Shown here: piece after piece, positions 1 to 10,113 of the stretch | How the letters are laid out: each line of letters opens with the position of its first letter | Numbering within the stretch: position 1 is the stretch's first letter | Assembly (NCBI GenBank): GCA_002368155.1 | Contig: AP018180.1 | Span: 1,893,947 to 1,957,946 of the forward strand | Origin: Nostoc carneum NIES-2107 | Lineage (GTDB): Bacteria > Cyanobacteriota > Cyanobacteriia > Cyanobacteriales > Nostocaceae | Length of the DNA stretch: 64,000 bases | Direction of reading: 5' to 3' | Translations under genes and position numbers: made by a program | Notes under the pieces: model-generated | Database searches by the model: none | What the model was told of the DNA's origin: nothing | What the model saw: only the letters and a program-made list of their open reading frames with translations

Positions 1-583
1 TAATTTGTGATTTGACCCTAGTTACTTCTGATAAGATTTGGGTTTTTACTTCTTGAGGGCTTTTACCATCTAATGAACGCCCTTGTTCTCTTAAAATATT
101 ACCTATTTGTTCTGGGCTAGCCTGATTTAATCTTTGTTCTACTTGTTCTGCTTGAGATATTTGTTGTTTAGATGCATTGCTAATTTGAGCTGCACTCTGC
201 CTACTCAAACGAACAGTATTACCAACTCCCAAAGGAATCATTAACAAAAACACTACTGCTAATAATAAAGTTAACCAAGATATTAGCTTTAAACTGAGAA
301 ATTCCCATTTGTTGCGAGAATGCATCTCTCCATAAAATACCAGTGCTAACCCAATTAAAGGTACAGGTACTCTTTCAACCAGCGATCCAAAAGTTTGAAA
401 TTCCCACGCAGGATTCATAAAATTTGGTGGGACAAACATCTCAACCACATCGAATAATGCTAATATCAGCAGTCCATAGCCAAGCATTCGTAAAATCTTC
501 GTTGACCCTGTTTGACTAAAAGCAAACTCCTGTAGTTCTTGTACTAATCCGGGGAGGAATTTATCACTACTTGATTTCGTCAT
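1..583 (-). CDS. HpsJ-like membrane protein, 3' part missing at window edge
   Basis: The frame opens with ATG at 583 and runs without a stop to base 1, so the C-terminus lies outside the window. The visible 194 residues show three hydrophobic segments (about residues 31-52, 70-86 and 100-125), followed by a Gln/Ser/Ala-rich region likely to form a coiled coil. This layout, and the cyanobacterial setting, resemble the HpsJ-like proteins linked to hormogonium polysaccharide or cyanoexosortase loci. The assignment is by overall look, not by a catalytic motif. A membrane protein of unknown function is the safe alternative. Confidence 0.6.
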   Translation of the reverse strand, partial: MTKSSSDKFLPGLVQELQEFAFSQTGSTKILRMLGYGLLILALFDVVEMFVPPNFMNPAWEFQTFGSLVERVPVPLIGLALVFYGEMHSRNKWEFLSLKLISWLTLLLAVVFLLMIPLGVGNTVRLSRQSAAQISNASKQQISQAEQVEQRLNQASPEQIGNILREQGRSLDGKSPQEVKTQILSEVTRVKSQI

Positions 584-752
584 GTTCCTAGCACAATAAA
601 AAGAAAGATTTGAAAAAAGGAGATTCCCAGGTTGGCGATCAAGGTGTTACCTTGATTATTTCAAATAACACCAGACGGTTTCTAAAACATTCTAGTTATA
701 GAAATTAGCAAATATATTTTTTTTGCATAAAACCTTAATCTAGTGCTCACCC

Positions 753-950
753 TTATTGGCTCCTGATAAGGGGAAATTTGCTCGTCTGCGTATCATTTTC
801 AAACGATGCAACGGTATAAAATTCACCCTGAGATTGTTCTGATTTTGGCTTTTCTATAGTTGTAGTCAGCAAAACTTTCACTAAAACTAACAGTACTCCA
901 CCCAAGGTGAGAGCCAAAACTATAATTCGCAGTTGTTTCCACAGATCCAT
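753..950 (-). CDS. Small single-pass membrane protein, unknown function
   Basis: A 65-residue frame with a short charged N-terminus, one strong hydrophobic segment (about residues 8-28) and a polar, Ser/Gln-rich tail. An AAGG sequence lies a few bases before the ATG and could serve as ribosome binding site. I do not recognise the family. The membrane segment and start context favour a real gene over chance. The overlapping minus-strand frame at 823-1119 has no such support. Confidence 0.45.
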   Translation of the reverse strand: MDLWKQLRIIVLALTLGGVLLVLVKVLLTTTIEKPKSEQSQGEFYTVASFENDTQTSKFPLIRSQ

Positions 951-1601
951 TACCTTGAAAACTCCGCAACATCCTAAATTTGCTAATTTCTACTGTAGAC
1001 GCACGAAAAGGTAAAATGACCCCAAAACTAACACCGCGATCGCCACTACGGGAAAATGTATAAAAGCTAATGGTAGTTATATCCCTGGTAAAGCCCCGAT
1101 CAACCCTATTCGATAACAAAATATGAGGTAACTCATATCGGTTTCGTTATGACTGTAATTGGATTTTTACGTAATTATCCTGAAAAAGCCGTAATTATCA
1201 TTACGTGTAACCTATTTATAATCAAGAATTTTATTTGATTTTTACCAAATCTTCATGTTAATAATATTGTCTACATCCAGTCTATTTTATACCAAAACCC
1301 TTACTCTATAAAGATTAGCAAAACAAGACCTTCTGATTTCTGATAAAGTTTGTGTAAATATATGCTGTTAAGCAAGGTAATTAGTATTATTTTATACAGT
1401 AAATTATATCAATCAAGATTACTTTGGATTTTATATAGTGTATGAGAGTGAATCTCAAGTATTGAAGTGTCATTTCTAAAACTATCACCAACACGCAGCA
1501 CATAAGTACTCACGCAAAATTATGTCATTGCGATCGCCAACGCAATGACAAATGTATATTTACTTTTCCACAACTACTTACTTTATTGATAAGCAACTAT
1601 A
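951..1601. other. Intergenic, AT-rich, no gene seen
   Basis: About 650 bases without a convincing coding frame. The part near 1150-1210 repeats short GTAATTAT/ATTACGT words, and one GCGATCGC site occurs near 1036. The segment ends at the left end of the IS630 copy. Confidence 0.5.
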
Positions 1602-1603
1602 TA

Positions 1604-2728
1604 TAGCAATCCTAAATCATTTGTGAAAAATCACAGTTGTTGATATGGTGAACATTAGAAGTCATTGATAGGGTGCATGGCAGCACAAATGGAAGAGTTG
1701 ATAGAGTTCATTCAGGCTACCTCAGACTCCAGAGAACTAAAACGGGCACTGGCAGTACAAATGGTGATGCAAAACTATAAACATTCAAAGATTGGAAATA
1801 TTCTCGGAGTGTCTGTTGGTTTTGTAAACAAATGGAAATATATATTTATAGAACAGGGTATAACCGGATTGAGGCTAAAATACAAAGGGTCAAAAAGTTA
1901 TCTTGACTCTGCACAAAGACAAGTAGTATTAAACTGGCTTCAACAGAAAAACTATTGGCATTTATCAGAATTAAAGGAGTACGTAGAAGATAATTTTGAT
2001 GTTGTATTTGAGTCAAATCAAAGCTATTACGATCTCTTTAAAGACGCTAATATAAGTTGGAAAAAAACACAAAAAAAGAATCCTAAAAAAGACGCAGAAC
2101 TAGTAGCTAAAAAAAAACTAGAAATAACCGCATGGCTGACGGCACATGAGCGTGAGATAGTATCTGGGGAACTCATAGTTTTTTTTGAAGATGAATGTCA
2201 CCTATTATGGGGAGATATTTGTGGTTATATTTGGGGAAATACGAAAGAACGGATTGAAGTTCCAGTGATCAATGAACGACAAAGACAAACCTATTTTGGC
2301 GCTCTAAATTATTACACACAAGAGTTTCTAATTAAGCCTTGTAAAAAAGGTGATTCTAGCAACGCGATTGCTTTTGTACAATATTTAATTTCCCAGTATC
2401 CAAAAAGCCGTATTGCTTTAATTTGGGATGGAGCTAGTTATCATCGTTCTGCTGAATTTAAAGCTTACTTAGATAATCTGAATCAAGGATTAAGTGAAGA
2501 TGAATGGAAAGTTACTTGTATGAGATTTGCACCCAATGACCCAACGCAAAATCCTGTAGAAGACATCTGGTTGTACGCTAAAAAATTTATTCGAGAGTTT
2601 TACCACTTATGTAAATCCTTTTCTCAGGTCAAGAGATTATTTGAACTCGTTACTAATCATCAAGTTTTTAATTTTCCCAAAATATTTATGTATGGTTCAT
2701 TTTTTTCACAACTCATTTAGGATTGCTA
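1604..2728 (+). mobile_element. IS630-family insertion sequence, copy 1
   Basis: The 1125-bp element has terminal inverted repeats beginning TAGCAATCCTAAAT; the right end reads as its reverse complement, with a few mismatches further in. TA dinucleotides flank it (1602-1603 and 2729-2730), the target duplication expected of IS630/Tc1-mariner elements. The single intact transposase gene nearly fills it. A second copy of the same length, encoding an identical protein, lies at 52929-54053 inside the nifD element, so transposition was recent. Confidence 0.9.
1665..2720 (+). CDS. IS630-type DDE transposase
   Basis: A 351-residue transposase. The N-terminal third is a helix-turn-helix DNA-binding region (about residues 20-65, with a winged-helix-like part to about 150). 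The catalytic domain shows the DDE set: Asp in FFEDECHL (about 175), Asp in LIWDGASYH (about 255) and Glu in NPVEDIW (about 300). The nominal start is an alternative codon, and the in-frame ATG four codons later (1677) may be the true start. The stop codon lies inside the right terminal repeat. The frame is intact, so the copy may be active. Confidence 0.92.
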   Translation: MIGCMAAQMEELIEFIQATSDSRELKRALAVQMVMQNYKHSKIGNILGVSVGFVNKWKYIFIEQGITGLRLKYKGSKSYLDSAQRQVVLNWLQQKNYWHLSELKEYVEDNFDVVFESNQSYYDLFKDANISWKKTQKKNPKKDAELVAKKKLEITAWLTAHEREIVSGELIVFFEDECHLLWGDICGYIWGNTKERIEVPVINERQRQTYFGALNYYTQEFLIKPCKKGDSSNAIAFVQYLISQYPKSRIALIWDGASYHRSAEFKAYLDNLNQGLSEDEWKVTCMRFAPNDPTQNPVEDIWLYAKKFIREFYHLCKSFSQVKRLFELVTNHQVFNFPKIFMYGSFFSQLI

Positions 2729-2748
2729 TATGAGTTGCAATATTTACC

Positions 2749-3429
2749 TTAGACCTGACTTTTAGCCTTTTTTTGCTGCTTTTGTTTGTAACGTAAAGTC
2801 ACGCCTAAACCAGCTGCTGTCAATGTACCCAATATACTTAAAGGTTCAGGAACAGATTCAGACTTATTATAGGTAAAGTTATCAAGCACAAAATGCGTAC
2901 CACCACCGTTATAACCTGCATTAATACCACCGTAAGAAGTGAATTTTAAATTATCAATGCCAAGGAAGTTGAAATTAAACAATGTAGGAGAAGTAGACCC
3001 TACATTTATAGTTCGTGAATACTTTGTGATCCCTTGGAATAAACCCTCTACCTGAATATTTAGTCCATTGTTCCAAGCGCCTGTCAGATAAGCACTATTG
3101 AAATCAAACTGACCAGAATTAATACTTATAGAAGCGGGATCTCCAGATGAATTAAATGCGACGTTTGGATTTGAAACTGTTCCATTTTTATAGCCCGACT
3201 GGTTGTCATAATTAACACTATTTAAATATGCAAAATTATTCCACTTAAATCCCTTATATCCATTTTGTATCCAGTCTATATCCCCGGGCAGATCATCAAA
3301 ATCTAGGACTACGGCTTGCGCTTTGCTTATGCTCAGTATTCCTGCGATCGCAGTAGTCAAAACTGCTAAGGTACTAACCTGCATTAAATTCTTGTTGATT
3401 GCTAATCTGGTCATCAAGCTAACTCCCAT
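2749..3429 (-). CDS. PEP-CTERM sorting-signal protein, exported
   Basis: A 226-residue secreted protein with an N-terminal signal peptide (hydrophobic stretch about residues 18-38, ending SKAQA). A Gly/Asn-rich beta-type body follows. The C-terminus has the classic tripartite sorting signal: VPEP at about 193, a hydrophobic helix, then a Lys/Arg/Gln-rich tail. Such proteins are processed by exosortases and exported to the surface or matrix. An internal ATG five codons downstream (MTRLAIN) is an equally good start. The substrate or partner is unknown. Confidence 0.85.
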   Translation of the reverse strand: MGVSLMTRLAINKNLMQVSTLAVLTTAIAGILSISKAQAVVLDFDDLPGDIDWIQNGYKGFKWNNFAYLNSVNYDNQSGYKNGTVSNPNVAFNSSGDPASISINSGQFDFNSAYLTGAWNNGLNIQVEGLFQGITKYSRTINVGSTSPTLFNFNFLGIDNLKFTSYGGINAGYNGGGTHFVLDNFTYNKSESVPEPLSILGTLTAAGLGVTLRYKQKQQKKAKSQV

Positions 3430-4025
3430 TAACAGATAAAGGTTGATGGTAGATGAACCCTTAAGTACAATTAGCTACCATTGACTCCGAGTTTGCTGTC
3501 AACGATGAGTAGCCCATTAGCTGATAAACACAACTACCGTTGGAGATAGCGTCATTGTTGAATTTCGATTTTGTCTGCTTTTTTCGTCAAAATCAGCAAA
3601 CTGATTTTTTTATTATTGTATAAATTTTAAATTACTTAGAAGTAATTACTTATGTTTACAAAAACTTTAAAATACGTTTTTATACTTTACTTAATCTTAA
3701 TACGAACCAAAGCTATACAGGTAAAGTACTTTCATATTTAAAGTAGAGTATTTTATCTATCAGTATATAAATTCTTGGTGAATTTACTCTAGGTAATTAA
3801 TAAAATCGTTCTATATGCAAGTATAATCTTGCTCTTAAAAACATAAATTCGTTAATTAGCGTATAAGCGGTATACAAGCACAAGTGTTTACACAGCGTTC
3901 TTGTAGGGTAGTCGTGATAGAGTTTTAGATTGTGAAATATTGATGAACTAAGCTTTTGAGCAAGCAATTTGTCACAATCATTTTTAAAACTGCTAGGATT
4001 ACCAGAAAATTAGGCCAGAATGAGC
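3430..4025. other. Intergenic, no gene seen
   Basis: About 600 AT-rich bases between the PEP-CTERM gene start and the next minus-strand terminator. No supported frame, RNA or array was seen. It probably holds the PEP-CTERM promoter. Confidence 0.4.
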
Positions 4026-4049
4026 AAAAAAGGTGGGAAAAACCCACCT
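4026..4049 (-). terminator. Rho-independent terminator of the 173-aa gene
   Basis: Read on the minus strand this is a 7-bp stem (AGGTGGG/CCCACCT) with a five-base loop followed directly by six T residues. It lies about 40 bases beyond the stop codon of the 4091-4612 gene. Confidence 0.8.
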
Positions 4050-4090
4050 AGTTCTGACTATGTACGATAATTCAATCGAGAATGAAGTAC

Positions 4091-4612
4091 TTATTTATGT
4101 CTACCTAGCCACTTGGCTGCGGCAATACCGATAATGCCTGCAACTACGGGATTACTGAGAAACTTAATAATTCCCGGTTGCTCTGCTAATACCTCACGGA
4201 AAATATCCGGGTGATTGTGATAGACAAAGGATGCAAGCTTACTAACATCATCAGCGCTCATGCGGCTGGCATGATGAGTAGAGAGTCCCAGTTGTTGTTC
4301 TAGATGGCGTTCATCTAGTCCTCTTTCCTTGAGATGCTTGAAAAAGGCTCTGGCTACATCATCCCTTTCATTGGGTTTAATTTGCGCGATCGCCTGTTGT
4401 AATTCCGGCTCCATTTGACTAGCGGGAATTTTGTCTGGATGTAAAGACCGACCAAATAATTGACGACGCTGATCTGTGGTGGTGCGTTGAGCAAAATCGT
4501 CAAAGTTTTCGTATTCGGTCGTTGAATCGGTTTTGACATCATCTAAAGATTCGACATTTCCCTTTGCCAAATCTTTCATAATTTCACGCCTGTACTGTTC
4601 GCTGCTGGTCAC
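4091..4612 (-). CDS. Conserved hypothetical protein with C-terminal membrane helix
   Basis: A 173-residue, largely charged and helical protein ending in a Gly/Ala/Ile-rich hydrophobic segment (about residues 152-168) and a short basic tail, as in tail-anchored proteins. I do not recognise the family. It lies with a lipoprotein and a CsbD-like gene on the same strand, a small group that looks stress-related rather than an obvious operon, as the spacers exceed 100 bases. A good terminator follows it. Confidence 0.65.
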   Translation of the reverse strand: MTSSEQYRREIMKDLAKGNVESLDDVKTDSTTEYENFDDFAQRTTTDQRRQLFGRSLHPDKIPASQMEPELQQAIAQIKPNERDDVARAFFKHLKERGLDERHLEQQLGLSTHHASRMSADDVSKLASFVYHNHPDIFREVLAEQPGIIKFLSNPVVAGIIGIAAAKWLGRHK

Positions 4613-4722
4613 TTTGGTGTTCTCCTTTTTCCGGTCTATTATTTAATCCCCTAAAATTCCGAGAAATTTTAGTTATTTGCAGGGATTAAGCTTGCTTTAG
4701 TTTGTTATTACTAATTCAGCTA

Positions 4723-5163
4723 TTAGGTGTACTGAATTTTGCTAGTTTGAGTGTCGTACTTAGCAGTGACTATGAGTTTTTTATCGGGAGCATAAATCAA
4801 AACTGTTAAGTCTTGATTGGGGAAATTCTTGCGAAAGCCTTGTACTAAGGATTTTGCTAAAGGTCGCACTTCATTAGGACGCACATCTGGTGAAATAACA
4901 ACGCCTAGTTTGTTGTTATCGCGTACATAGGCATCTTTAATTAATCCCTGAGATGTTTGCACAACCCAGTTACCAAAACTTTGTCCTGAAGGAGTACTCC
5001 CACGCTCTAATTGTGAGTAAGCTACATCTCGACCTATGGCAGGAGCGCTGGCTGGACGGTCAAGTTGAGCAACGTTACTACCACCACAGGCAGTAGTAAT
5101 TGTTAGAACCAAAATCAAGATGCCAGCCATCAAGATTTTGCGACTCTGCTGGAGCAGAATCAT
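4723..5163 (-). CDS. Small lipoprotein, unknown function
   Basis: A 146-residue protein with a lipoprotein signal peptide: basic start, hydrophobic core and a lipobox ending in Cys at about residue 26 (TITTAC-GG). The mature part has a pattern of alternating strands and helices with no motif I can name. The start is fixed by a perfect AGGAGG ribosome binding site seven bases before the ATG. It is likely anchored in a membrane facing the periplasm. Confidence 0.75.
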   Translation of the reverse strand: MILLQQSRKILMAGILILVLTITTACGGSNVAQLDRPASAPAIGRDVAYSQLERGSTPSGQSFGNWVVQTSQGLIKDAYVRDNNKLGVVISPDVRPNEVRPLAKSLVQGFRKNFPNQDLTVLIYAPDKKLIVTAKYDTQTSKIQYT

Positions 5164-5300
5164 GTGTTTACCTCCTAAAAAATATTGCAGGTTAGTTGAA
5201 ATAAAGCAGCTTTTTAGGCTGAATAGATAATTTTTATTAGCCTATCTTTAAAAATATTTTCAATATTAAAATACTCAAGAGTTCGCGCAAGATAGGCTAT

Positions 5301-5342
5301 AATACCCCTACTATTTCCATTGATAGAGATAGTAGAGGTATT
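5301..5342. terminator. Hairpin between csbD-like and lipoprotein genes
   Basis: A 14-base inverted repeat (AATACCCCTACTAT and its near complement) separated by a 14-base loop. It could end minus-strand transcription from the upstream CsbD-like gene, but no clear T-run follows. A second 12-bp inverted repeat (GCATTAGTTATA) spans 5371-5413. Confidence 0.4.
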
Positions 5343-5428
5343 AATAGATTAATAACCAGCCTTGATTTTCGCATTAGTTATATAAATTTATTTTCTACTC
5401 CCTATAACTAATGCAAAAATAATTAGCT

Positions 5429-5611
5429 CTAGTCAAGCTTTTTCTTGACGTTGTCTTTTACATCCTCGATGCCATGACGAACTTCACTTTCAGCTTGTTT
5501 AGCTTTACCTTCAGCCTTATCTTCTGGGTCTCCAGTAACGTTGCCTAAAGCTTCTTGAGCTTTACCTTCAATATTTTTACCTGCAGCTTTTGCACGATCC
5601 TCTATACTCAT
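5429..5611 (-). CDS. CsbD-family stress protein
   Basis: A 60-residue, Lys/Glu/Ala-rich, very hydrophilic protein. It shows the CsbD pattern: repeated GKxxEGKAxEALGxxTGDPxxKAEGKAxQ units over residues 10-42, then an amphipathic Lys-rich tail. Family members are small, general-stress-induced proteins of unknown biochemical role. Length and composition match the family well. Confidence 0.85.
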   Translation of the reverse strand: MSIEDRAKAAGKNIEGKAQEALGNVTGDPEDKAEGKAKQAESEVRHGIEDVKDNVKKKLD

Positions 5612-5952
5612 TTTGTACTCCTTAATTTAATAGGGATTTGTTGCAAATTTCGGTTGCAACTCTCAACTTTTTTGTTGACTTTTACACGGTAGCTTAATCT
5701 TTTCTCCCTAGCCTTCCACCACAAGATATATTAGTTATCTCTGTTAAAAGAGAGATACTAAATGGAGTAAATTATATTTTCTTGTTAGGTTTTAGCCGAT
5801 ATAGGTAGTATGAAATCATTTCAGATAATTCATACATTTATTTGGGCTATATGATGAATAATGATATTTTCTAAACACAATGACTCTCCAATAAAATTAG
5901 ATAATAAATTATTAAGTATTCCCTATTTTTATTGTAAATAGTTGATATAAAT

Positions 5953-5980
5953 AACCCGCCCTCTGTATAGAAGACGGGTT
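5953..5980 (-). terminator. Hairpin after the 20-residue-repeat gene
   Basis: An imperfect 12-bp stem (AACCCG... / ...CGGGTT), 29 bases beyond the stop of the 6009-6479 gene on the minus strand. It is followed by an AT-rich run rather than a pure T tract. The rest of 5612-6008 holds no gene I can support. Confidence 0.5.
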
Positions 5981-6008
5981 GATAAGCTTATGAAAATGAT
6001 TCTTATGT

Positions 6009-6479
6009 CTAATCTAGAAAACCCATCAAGTTTTCGGAATTGTCAATCTCATTTGATGCTATCGGACGGTTACCGAATGTTGAGTAACTCTCAGAAATTA
6101 CCAACGAACTTGAGCTAACTGGGCGAATACCAGAGAGATTAATACTTTCAACAACTTGGAATGTATTAGCACCAATTGGGCGAATACCCATTGCGTTATA
6201 GGTTTCAACAACTTCTAATGTACTGGTGCTAACGGGACGCACTCCAGCAATGGAGAGTTTTTCAGCAACTTCTAAATCACTAGCACCTATGGGACGAATT
6301 CCAGATATTGCGAGTGTTCCTGGATTTTCGTTCTGCACTGGCTTCTCTGTACCTTGTTCGACTTTATCTGTATTCAAGCTATTACCCTGATTATTTTCTA
6401 CTTCCACTGTACTTTCTCCTTTTAGCTTGGCACGTTTTTGTCGAGGACTGACTGCTTTGCCAGTGCTACTAATTGTCAT
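6009..6479 (-). CDS. Protein with five tandem ~20-residue repeats
   Basis: A 156-residue protein. Residues 1-55 are basic, then Gln/Asn/Glu-rich. From about residue 57 there are five tandem units of roughly 20 residues, each built on (I/V/M)xG(I/V/N)RP(I/V)(G/S/A)xxxLxVxE. There is no signal peptide or membrane segment, and I do not recognise the family. The regular period suggests a beta-solenoid-like or ligand-presenting repeat. A near-consensus ribosome site (AGGAGT) lies before the ATG. Confidence 0.7.
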   Translation of the reverse strand: MTISSTGKAVSPRQKRAKLKGESTVEVENNQGNSLNTDKVEQGTEKPVQNENPGTLAISGIRPIGASDLEVAEKLSIAGVRPVSTSTLEVVETYNAMGIRPIGANTFQVVESINLSGIRPVSSSSLVISESYSTFGNRPIASNEIDNSENLMGFLD

Positions 6480-6728
6480 AACTGAACTCCTGCGGTTTGT
6501 TAAGTGGTTTTTACAATAATTAAACTGACGTGAATTTTTTTGTATATATGAGAGTTTAACCTTAAAAAACCAGAGATAGGTATAATTATCTTTAAAAAGT
6601 ACACATAAGTAAATGCTATAAGTAAAAATTTATAAATAAAGATTGCCATATATTCGTTTACCTAATCTGGTTCCACGAGTGCATAGTCTGATCGTTACTA
6701 TGGGAGAGGGTATTTCTGGCACAACTGT

Positions 6729-8726
6729 ATGACAGAATTTAGTCTGCAAGCTCCCTTTAGTCCAACAGGCGATCAACCACAAGCGATCGCACAATTAGCA
6801 GCCAGTATCAAAGCTGGGAATCGTTATCAAACTTTACTGGGTGCTACGGGAACCGGTAAGACATATTCAGTAGCAGCCGTGATTGAGAAAGTTGGTAGGC
6901 CTACCTTGGTGCTGGCGCATAACAAAACGTTAGCGGCACAGCTTTGTAACGAGTTGCGGGAGTTCTTTCCCAATAACGCTGTTGAGTATTTCGTGAGTTA
7001 CTACGATTATTATCAGCCGGAAGCGTACATTCCTGTTACCGATACTTATATTGAGAAAACAGCTTCGATTAATGATGAAATAGATATGTTGCGGCACTCA
7101 GCCACGCGATCGCTTTTTGAACGTCGTGATGTGATTGTCGTTGCTTCCATCAGCTGTATCTACGGTTTGGGAATGCCGGCTGAGTATTTCAAAGCGGCCA
7201 TACCTCTACAAATAGGCATGGAAGTAAACCAACGCCAGATTTTACGAGACTTGGCATCTGTGCAGTATAGCCGCAACGATTTAGAAATGGGTCGCGGAAA
7301 ATTTCGCGTCCGGGGTGATGTCTTAGAAATTGGCCCAGCCTACGAAGACCGCATTATTCGGGTAGAATTTTTTGGCGATGAAATTGACGCAATTCGCTAT
7401 ATCGACCCCGTGACAGGTGAAATTATTAATAGCCTGCAAGCAGTCAATATCTACCCTGCACGTCACTTTGTCACCCCAGAAGAACGTTTAGGAGTAGCTT
7501 GTGATGATATTGCAGCTGAATTAAAACAACGCAAAGCTGAATTAGAGGAAGCGGGGAAATTATTAGAAGCGCAACGCATAGATCAGCGCACTCGTTATGA
7601 CTTAGAAATGTTGCGCGAAGTTGGTTACTGTAACGGCGTAGAAAACTATTCGCGCCATCTCGCCGGTAGACAAGCAGGGGAACCACCAGAGTGTTTAATT
7701 GATTATTTTCCTAAAGATTGGCTGTTAGTTATTGATGAATCTCACGTCACAGTACCGCAAATTCGTGGGATGTATAACGGTGACCAAGCTAGGAAGAAAG
7801 TGTTAATTGAACATGGATTTCGTTTGCCTAGTGCTGCTGATAACCGTCCATTAAAAGCAGAAGAATTTTGGCAAAAGGTAAATCAGTGTATTTTCGTTTC
7901 TGCTACTCCAGGAACTTGGGAATTAGAAATTTCTGATAGCAATATAGTTGAGCAGGTAATTCGACCCACGGGTGTTATTGATCCAGAAATTTTCGTGCGT
8001 CCTACGGAAGGTCAAATTGATGATTTATTAGGAGAAATTAAAGACAGAGTTGACCGCCACGAAAGAGTTTTGGTAACTACCTTAACTAAGCGAATGGCGG
8101 AAGATTTAACAGAATATTTGGAAGATAACGGTATTCGCGTCCGCTATTTGCATTCAGAAATTAACTCCATTGAACGGATTGAAATTTTACAAGATTTGCG
8201 TTCAGGTAAGTTTGATGTCTTAGTAGGAGTCAACTTATTGCGGGAAGGTTTGGATTTACCAGAAGTTTCCCTCGTAGCAATCATGGATGCAGATAAAGAA
8301 GGATTTTTGCGCGCTGAACGTTCTTTAATTCAAACAATTGGTAGAGCTGCACGTCATATTAAGGGACAGGCAATCATGTATGCTGATAATCTCACAGATA
8401 GCATGATTAAAGCCATTGAAGAAACAGACAGAAGGCGGGGAATTCAAACGGCTTATAACCGAATGCATGGCATTACACCTCAGCCAATCGTGAAGAAATC
8501 AAGTAACGCGATTTTGTCTTTTTTAGATGTTTCGCGACGATTAAATGCTACAGATTTAAAAGTAGTAGACGAACATATCGATGAACTACCTTTAGAAGAG
8601 ATTCCCGACTTGATTGCTAAACTCGAAGCGCAGATGAAAGAAGCCGCGAAAAAACTAGAATTTGAAGAAGCAGCAAGTTTGCGCGATCGCATTAAGCACC
8701 TGCGGGATAAAATGCTAGGACATTAG
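6729..8726 (+). CDS. uvrB: Excinuclease ABC subunit B
   Basis: UvrB takes DNA from UvrA, checks for damage and recruits UvrC in nucleotide excision repair. The 665-residue length is normal. Visible features are Walker A GATGTGKT (38-45), the Tyr-rich beta-hairpin [10 protein letters not shown] (about 91-100), the DESH box (about 337), helicase motifs V/VI (about 505-545, ending QTIGRAAR) and a C-terminal UVR coiled-coil domain (about 625-660). It is transcribed alone, with an upstream spacer and its own terminator. Confidence 0.98.
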   Translation: MTEFSLQAPFSPTGDQPQAIAQLAASIKAGNRYQTLLGATGTGKTYSVAAVIEKVGRPTLVLAHNKTLAAQLCNELREFFPNNAVEYFVSYYDYYQPEAYIPVTDTYIEKTASINDEIDMLRHSATRSLFERRDVIVVASISCIYGLGMPAEYFKAAIPLQIGMEVNQRQILRDLASVQYSRNDLEMGRGKFRVRGDVLEIGPAYEDRIIRVEFFGDEIDAIRYIDPVTGEIINSLQAVNIYPARHFVTPEERLGVACDDIAAELKQRKAELEEAGKLLEAQRIDQRTRYDLEMLREVGYCNGVENYSRHLAGRQAGEPPECLIDYFPKDWLLVIDESHVTVPQIRGMYNGDQARKKVLIEHGFRLPSAADNRPLKAEEFWQKVNQCIFVSATPGTWELEISDSNIVEQVIRPTGVIDPEIFVRPTEGQIDDLLGEIKDRVDRHERVLVTTLTKRMAEDLTEYLEDNGIRVRYLHSEINSIERIEILQDLRSGKFDVLVGVNLLREGLDLPEVSLVAIMDADKEGFLRAERSLIQTIGRAARHIKGQAIMYADNLTDSMIKAIEETDRRRGIQTAYNRMHGITPQPIVKKSSNAILSFLDVSRRLNATDLKVVDEHIDELPLEEIPDLIAKLEAQMKEAAKKLEFEEAASLRDRIKHLRDKMLGH

Positions 8727-8736
8727 TTAGAGATTC

Positions 8737-8775
8737 AGGATAGCAATTAAGAGCAAGCTCTTTTTTCGCTATCCT
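8737..8775 (+). terminator. uvrB terminator
   Basis: An outer stem AGGATAGC/GCTATCCT encloses a smaller hairpin (AAGAGC/GCTCTT) followed by six T residues, starting 11 bases after the uvrB stop. Confidence 0.65.
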
Positions 8776-8802
8776 AGATAAAAATGATCGTTACCTAATC
8801 CA

Positions 8803-9387
8803 ATGGTTGCTTTACCTGATCGCATTTTCATGAGTGCTGAACAATATCTAGTTTGGGAACCCACCCAAGAACTACGCTACGAATATTGGGATGGCGAAGT
8901 TGTGGCGATGAGTGGTGGTACGCGCAACCATAATCGGGTGTCTGCAAATTTTTTTAAGCTTTTAGATGATGCCTTAGGCGATCGCTCTTGTGAAGTATAT
9001 ATTGTAGATGTCAAAGTGCAGGTAGAACCAGGACAACAGTATTTTTATCCCGATGTGGTGGTAACTTGCGATGAGCGAGATACCGATCCACAATTGGTGC
9101 AATTTCCCTGCATAATTATCGAAGTGCTTTCACCTTCAACAGAAGCAGCCGATAGGGGGAAAAAGTTTGCCAAATATCGCCAATCTCCAACCTTGCAAGA
9201 ATATGTCTTAGTACAAGTCACTCAACCTGGTGTGGAAGTATTTCGGCGCAACGAACAGGGGAAATGGGTGCTTTCCGAATATAGTTTGGATGATAAATTA
9301 CGCCTGGAATCGGTGGATGTAGAAATTGCGATCGCTAATTTGTACCGCCAAGTTCAGTTTGAAACCGAAGCCAATCCTAATAATTAG
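8803..9387 (+). CDS. Uma2-family (PD-(D/E)XK) nuclease-like protein
   Basis: A 194-residue protein with the Uma2 fold pattern: an N-terminal helix with YLVWEP, then the core motif Asp in FYPDVVV (about residue 86) and Glu in IIEVLSPS (about 108). These fit a PD-(D/E)XK active site. The family is greatly expanded in cyanobacteria and its role is not settled; some members may derive from mobile elements. It stands alone on the plus strand, seven bases from the convergent TPR gene. Confidence 0.85.
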   Translation: MVALPDRIFMSAEQYLVWEPTQELRYEYWDGEVVAMSGGTRNHNRVSANFFKLLDDALGDRSCEVYIVDVKVQVEPGQQYFYPDVVVTCDERDTDPQLVQFPCIIIEVLSPSTEAADRGKKFAKYRQSPTLQEYVLVQVTQPGVEVFRRNEQGKWVLSEYSLDDKLRLESVDVEIAIANLYRQVQFETEANPNN

Positions 9388-9393
9388 ATGATT

Positions 9394-10029
9394 TTAAGAC
9401 CATTGTCGCAAGATTTTATGTACCTGCGCTAAGTACCACATATAATCATCAATTTTATAATTATCAGCAGCTTTAACTATATATTCCTGAGCTAATTCCA
9501 TACTATTCTCAGCTTCATAATATAATCCTAAATAAAGATGGCTGTAAAAATTACCTTTTACACCTTCAGATTGACCAACATTTAAAACATCATCAGTTGT
9601 ACAATTCCCTGCATATAAATCGTATACACTCCGCATAATTCGCCGGGGGTCATTTCTGACAGTTAATAGCGAATTACGTGCTTTCTCTACACCATCAAGG
9701 CGAGCTATGCAGAGATATCGCCATACTGTTTCTTCGACATCTTGAGCATTAACAGTTAAGTCAATCTCAAATTGTTCAGCACCTTCAGCAAACTTCTCTG
9801 CATAGTAATAAGATAATCCACGTTGCCATAAATATGGTTTAAGGCGTGGATCTATTTTTTCTGCTGTATCAAAATCTTGAATTGATTCATCAATTTTAGC
9901 AAGCTGAAAGTGAACCATTCCACGTCTAATGTAAGCATTAGGATTTTGTGGCTGATTACGAATAATATCGTTCCAACGCTGAAGTTGATTTTCTAAAGAG
10001 TTAGTCAAAAACATGATTTTGAACAGCAA
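9394..10029 (-). CDS. Tetratricopeptide-repeat protein
   Basis: A 211-residue helical protein with at least three TPR-like units near residues 25-60, 60-95 and 160-200 (for example NAYIRRGMVHFQLAKIDESI). TPR domains mediate protein-protein contacts, and the partner is unknown. The start could be the first Met or the internal Met six residues on. It converges with the Uma2 gene. Confidence 0.75.
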   Translation of the reverse strand: MLFKIMFLTNSLENQLQRWNDIIRNQPQNPNAYIRRGMVHFQLAKIDESIQDFDTAEKIDPRLKPYLWQRGLSYYYAEKFAEGAEQFEIDLTVNAQDVEETVWRYLCIARLDGVEKARNSLLTVRNDPRRIMRSVYDLYAGNCTTDDVLNVGQSEGVKGNFYSHLYLGLYYEAENSMELAQEYIVKAADNYKIDDYMWYLAQVHKILRQWS

Positions 10030-10113
10030 ATTTTTATTTCTGTATATGAACAGATAATACCATTTTTGATTTAGATTAAAAATTTTCTGATTAACTACCC
10101 CCTCATTTTCTCT

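Noticed and set aside
823-1119. 98-residue minus-strand ORF
   Set aside because: It overlaps the better-supported 65-residue membrane protein in another frame and has no ribosome site or recognisable composition.
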